Shown: piece after piece, positions 7,201 through 7,266 of the stretch | Numbering within the stretch: position 1 is the stretch's first letter | How the letters are laid out: each line of letters starts with the position of its first letter | NCBI GenBank assembly: GCA_002719575.1 | Contig: PBHS01000002.1 | Span: 1-7,266 of the forward strand | Length of the DNA stretch: 7,266 nucleotides | Direction: 5' to 3' | Origin: Gammaproteobacteria bacterium | GTDB lineage: Bacteria > Pseudomonadota > Gammaproteobacteria > Pseudomonadales > Pseudohongiellaceae | The notes under the pieces: model-generated | What the model was told of the DNA's origin: nothing | Seen by the model: only the letters and a program-made list of their open reading frames with translations | Databases searched by the model: none | Made by a program: the position numbers and the translations under genes

Positions 7201-7266
7201 TAGGCGTGTACACTCTGGATGCGCCGGTTCCTTCCAGTGTTCCATTGCTCGGTCCACTCACAATGG
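863..7266 (-). CDS. Giant multidomain adhesin-like surface protein, 5'-truncated by the window edge
   Basis: At least 2133 residues are in the window, ending at TAA 863-865. The GTG at 7261-7259 is not a real start: the frame stays open upstream (Ile codon at 7264-7262) and it falls inside a beta-repeat, so signal peptide and N-terminus lie beyond 7266. Counting that GTG as residue 1: 1-55 is the end of a Big_9/cadherin-like repeat (YTPNLNYFGADSFTYRVNDG); 56-180 type B module; 181-826 four VCBS-like repeats; 829-1423 six Big_9-like repeats; 1425-1445 a lone final strand; 1446-1568 second type B module; 1575-1992 seven FG-GAP repeats; 1993-2132 EF-hand-like loop and beta-module. Many junctions carry VNDAP or GANDAP. 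The only Cys is 1527, as is typical of exported repeat proteins. Such proteins are usually secreted or surface-bound and act in adhesion or carbohydrate/protein binding; the ligand is not visible here. No LPXTG, PEP-CTERM or RTX nonapeptide array is seen. The barrel gene follows after 8 bases. Composition changes sharply near 2926. Confidence 0.9.
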   Translation of the reverse strand, partial: IVSGPSNGTLEGTGASRVYTPNLNYFGADSFTYRVNDGELNSNVSTVSITVTSVNDLPVIAGSQQVEVNPPANGYFNVFSGMTLTDVDDDGQALLDVELLLVNHANGTLIDPSGAMTLLDQTYKVSGLSPTQMTAVLQGLRFTPTPNGRPSPEETRFILKVADRDGGAVEDNQTLITVYHNVAPEALADSYTVTEDDPAMLDVLANDTDVNEENTLVIIDLAGADGAGVSDAQIKSSGAGADVYIDPSSNGTALTPHKGTQLRYDPRFSSILEALPLGVEYNDTFEYTIVDLEDAAGDPRSYGDGIADTRASTVQVSVKVVGANDAPTPVADSVGALEDSLLRIMADSSLAGTQTEFDTDSNYPGARSISQVSLLKNDKDPDSDDEGESLRVIGVLNSVEQVNGYEADLQTGKVVVKSLAHGLQGSESVLISGYGGHPSYNALHIIEVIDEDSFLLPVSFVEDHQQKGVWVKYLRGSQLNATSDQGAALALEIRADHRETNIAYNPRASSVLNGIASDATLNDSFYYAVEDRHGAISVARVDVSVRGANDAPVPSNDPQGLVGLAKFVGAGEDLGEVLGSLEVGYVRPASSGNNGVIRAALGVAGGALVSAVEVDELWYTDEQSQLLIPSAELLKNDADVDKDTLFVVAPQEGYTSREGASIKLSADGTTVEYDPSVSVALNSLRRGERLVDSFELEMSDGFNRVSFVVAVLVEGVNDQPVADSLVDLPGSGYSTAEDELLVVQHPGVLENDLEADINSKGIDDKRIIVPAEGRTTDVEGVIYSTILEQGSATSRLVYDPSGSSQFDALAVGQSYTDSISYESFDGSYVFAEDDEYKVSVGARGVTLNVLSNDRNLTSVSSELRLLNVSDSSKGSLVVANSELGTVSYVPVPGYVGDDVFTYVVEDELGNRDSAQVVIQVTEDRINGNLQANDDTFTVTLGQSSMLQVLANDDVQPSDAGQLKVEGIIQSPNKGGVVVLNSGAIIYTPNAGTSGEDSFIYEMSGGGVSRAQATVTVRIVERENTLHLSNDDFKVLSGSQDNQLDVLANDGIIPDGSTGWEITSAEVDRGTVSIVDGLIQYTPDVSVLLPATLTYSVSDGLGGTGTATATINFVHVNSSPNASADAYTVFYDVVEEDKVRSFVLPVLANDFAASGQGQLRITGVGINETNQSNAPDQQGQVVIDGANLIYTPALQENPEEGSHFIEKFTYVLGDQSDRRVEEQVTITVLARQNARAAETNADYFTVASNSNANVLDVLANDGSKPADASAWKITGTTPVSVFSVGGGQGGEATVSDGAVLYTPPSGFVGTVRFEYNVSDGQGGTATAQVIVKVGDLPVSNDQFAVLSGTQDNQLDVLINDGILPGSNASDWLIVSASSENATITISNSELLYTPNNNFIGSDTITYIVQDQSGGTYPATATVTVHQSGADRTQGSAKITVNGVNDAPVISGESQVEIINTTITNPFSNISVTDVDNNGNELVTVSVYLNDEQKGILYYPQPNVFRKEGNRYVASGHTPEVATLLLKGLCFQPTSSGRVNQRKSESILINLSVFDGQSETVSDKTLVTVTHPPSSVILPFKLNGLPDSETGSEFGNAVAVSGKTMVVGSYLKDNNGIDSGGVYVYERGDGRNYNQWKVKDILMPEDIIKGDNFGKSLDIDGEMMAVGASMKNEHGKKDSGAVYIYEKESKDSDGWVQTSKLTLPKELAKSGDQFGRAVSITEGNLFVGAPYYDTNGKDSGAVFVFEKNPFVEGGWEFTQTIIHDGDRMDWFGFSLDVDGTYAVVGAPGADRSKEVDGFELGAVYIFSNKNRVKGGWVLDDTLDLFDDPRASRGDGFGSSVAVDGISVVVGSFLFDASLRNGERVKDSGAAFVYERNNKENLSWDLIDELFSQELHENEKFGNSVDINNRYLIVGKNSINANYPAGDVHLYERDIRGTENWLFSGMLHPERDDTVSGFGSSVALGDNVAIIGASKDRESDLYERSGKVYVNYLELPGAFHSTDYVKDWINIHFDKDLIIKPSLEKVLWGLSADPDNDSLTNAIELFFGTDPNSPDEGALFRITRNEKSLSMIYPRSKIIPEGFYGIEWSTNLRDWSNSGLAFKILEDKEGYHLIKASIEVKEAKSLYMRINLNNNK
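869..897 (-). promoter_or_regulatory. Candidate sigma70-type promoter for the barrel gene
   Basis: On the minus strand, TTTACA (897-892) and AATAAT (874-869) each match the sigma70 consensus at five of six positions and are separated by 17 bases. They lie inside the last codons of the giant gene. Transcription would start near 862, leaving only about 8 bases before the ATG at 854, an almost leaderless message consistent with the missing Shine-Dalgarno sequence. The region is very AT-rich and encodes an Asn-rich tail, so a chance match is quite possible. Read-through from the giant gene is the simpler source of transcript. Confidence 0.2.
1286..2539 (-). repeat. Seven FG-GAP repeats forming a predicted integrin-like beta-propeller (residues 1575-1992)
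   Basis: Seven copies of an FG-x-[SA]-[VL]-x(n)-VG[AS]-type core are visible, with FG at residues 1591, 1650, 1711, 1768, 1833, 1897 and 1954, spaced 57-65 residues. Most carry [DG]SG[AG]V-x-[VI]-[YF]E, and several have a GGW or NQW strand before the next blade. This is the FG-GAP_2 type (PF14312-like). Seven is the number needed to close an integrin-alpha-like propeller, so the set looks complete. Classical DxDxDG calcium loops are not seen in the blades. Such propellers usually bind proteins or glycans. In this gene it is the most C-terminal globular head before the EF-hand-like module. The block is AT-rich like the downstream barrel gene. Confidence 0.85.
2558..2926 (-). repeat. Type B beta-module, second copy (residues 1446-1568)
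   Basis: The same order of motifs as the copy at 6722-7096 is visible: PVI-x-G-x-x-QVE, TDVDNNG, a VSVYLNDEQKGIL strand, YVASGHTPEVATLLLKGLCF, QPTSSG and a closing LVTVTH strand. Similarity is clear but diverged. This copy is strikingly more AT-rich than the repeats just before it and contains the protein's only Cys (1527). It starts exactly at the composition break, directly after a VNDAP linker, and leads into the FG-GAP propeller. Confidence 0.65.
2993..4777 (-). repeat. Six Big_9/tandem-95-like Ig repeats (residues 829-1423)
   Basis: Six repeats of ~90-110 residues begin near residues 829, 927, 1025, 1120, 1232 and 1334. Each has an A-x-D-x-[YF]-x-V start, an L-[DQN]-V-L-x-N-D turn, a Y-[TV]-P strand and a late F-x-Y-x-V-x-D or similar strand ending in VTV. 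This is the Big_9/cadherin-like ('tandem-95') pattern (PF17963-like). Repeats three, five and six form a closer subfamily sharing LDVL-x-NDG-x-x-P followed by a W-x-I strand. The third and sixth are closest, both having VLSG-x-QDNQLDVL, which suggests a more recent internal duplication. The conserved Asp/Asn positions suit calcium binding between domains. The likely role is an extended stalk that projects other domains from the surface. Confidence 0.8.
4784..6721 (-). repeat. Four VCBS-like repeats (residues 181-826)
   Basis: Four long repeats share a late motif of the form Y-[DN]-P-x5-L-x(n)-D-[ST]-[FI]-x-[YL], with its Tyr at residues 263, 503, 672 and 797. This resembles the YDP...L..G...TDSFTYTVSD core of VCBS repeats (TIGR01965-like). 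Early in each repeat there is an ED or related acidic start and an L.ND or similar turn, for example LDVLANDTDVN and SLLKNDKDPD. The repeats are unusually long, about 105 to 225 residues, because loops are enlarged and the second repeat carries an inserted module. The first three end in GANDAP or GVNDQP linkers. The fourth lacks its final strand and runs straight into the next array. Such repeats form rigid, often calcium-stabilised stalks. Confidence 0.75.
5846..6034 (-). other. FCCH-like small beta-module inserted in the second VCBS-like repeat (residues 410-472)
   Basis: Inside the second VCBS-like repeat, about 63 residues do not fit the repeat. They read as V-V-V-K-S-x-A-H-G-L (413-422), then V-L-I-S-G-Y-x-G (428-435), Y-N-x-L-H (439-443), E-V-I-D-E-D-S-F-L-L (446-455) and K-G-V-W-V (466-470). 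This order (HGL, V.I.G..G, .N..H.I, V.D.DSF.L, then G.W) recalls the E1 FCCH-type small beta-barrel (PF16190-like) found in bacterial and phage surface proteins. The surrounding repeat resumes with ALEIRADHRETNIAYNPR. Its role is unknown; ligand binding displayed from a stalk is a reasonable guess. A profile search is needed to confirm the family. Confidence 0.5.
6722..7096 (-). repeat. Type B beta-module, first copy (residues 56-180)
   Basis: This ~125-residue module begins after VNDLP and contains, in order: a QVEV strand; TDVDDDG, a possible calcium-binding turn; a VxLLLVNHANGTL strand; YKVSGLSPTQMTAVLQGLRF; TPTPNG; and a closing strand LITVYH. The 'L.GL.FTPT.N' segment is a recurring element in giant bacterial adhesins built of cadherin-like repeats. 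Its partner lies ~1390 residues later in the same protein and has the same order of motifs. The two copies bracket the whole VCBS/Big_9 array. I call it 'type B' only for reference; I have not assigned it to a named Pfam family. Confidence 0.65.

Noticed and set aside
7259..7261. GTG as the start codon of the giant protein
   Set aside because: The frame stays open to the window edge (Ile codon at 7262-7264), no signal peptide follows, and the position is inside a Big_9-like repeat. The gene begins outside the window.

Overview
The window is dominated by one giant minus-strand gene for an exported multidomain protein. It is followed 8 bases later, on the same strand, by a small outer-membrane beta-barrel gene. 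At the far left edge lies the probable 3' end of a convergent plus-strand gene. Signal peptides and a barrel ending in Phe point to a diderm bacterium. The last ~140 residues of the giant protein combine an EF-hand-like DPDNDSLTNAIE loop with a later 'IEWSTNLRDWS' strand. This kind of C-terminal module is common in exported proteins of Verrucomicrobiota and related PVC bacteria, so I suggest such an organism, probably aquatic, with moderate confidence. The lack of a Shine-Dalgarno sequence before the barrel gene fits but does not prove this.

Layout, left to right. Positions 3-83 are the tail of an unidentified plus-strand reading frame, followed by a hairpin with a T-run (88-115) that probably serves as its terminator. 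Positions 138-854 (minus) encode a 238-residue, 8-stranded barrel with a signal peptide. Positions 863-7266 (minus) encode at least 2133 residues of the giant protein, and its N-terminus lies beyond the right edge. There is no gene-free stretch over 300 bases; the intergenic parts are 84-137 and 855-862.

In protein order, the giant protein has: the end of one cadherin/Ig-like repeat; a ~125-residue module (called type B here); four long VCBS-like repeats, one of which carries an FCCH-like insert; six shorter Big_9/tandem-95-like repeats; a second, diverged type B module; seven FG-GAP repeats that should close as a seven-bladed integrin-like propeller; and the EF-hand-like C-terminal module. 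It has one Cys in 2132 residues. This is the architecture of a giant surface or secreted adhesin-like protein. The barrel gene behind it is a candidate partner in the outer membrane, but that link rests only on position.

The most interesting signal is a sharp drop in GC inside the giant gene near 2926. It coincides with a VNDAP linker, an orphan final beta-strand and the start of the second type B module. The gene therefore looks like a mosaic of a GC-richer repeat array joined to an AT-richer type B/propeller/C-terminal block that matches the barrel gene in composition. I see no defence system, mobile element, CRISPR array or RNA gene.
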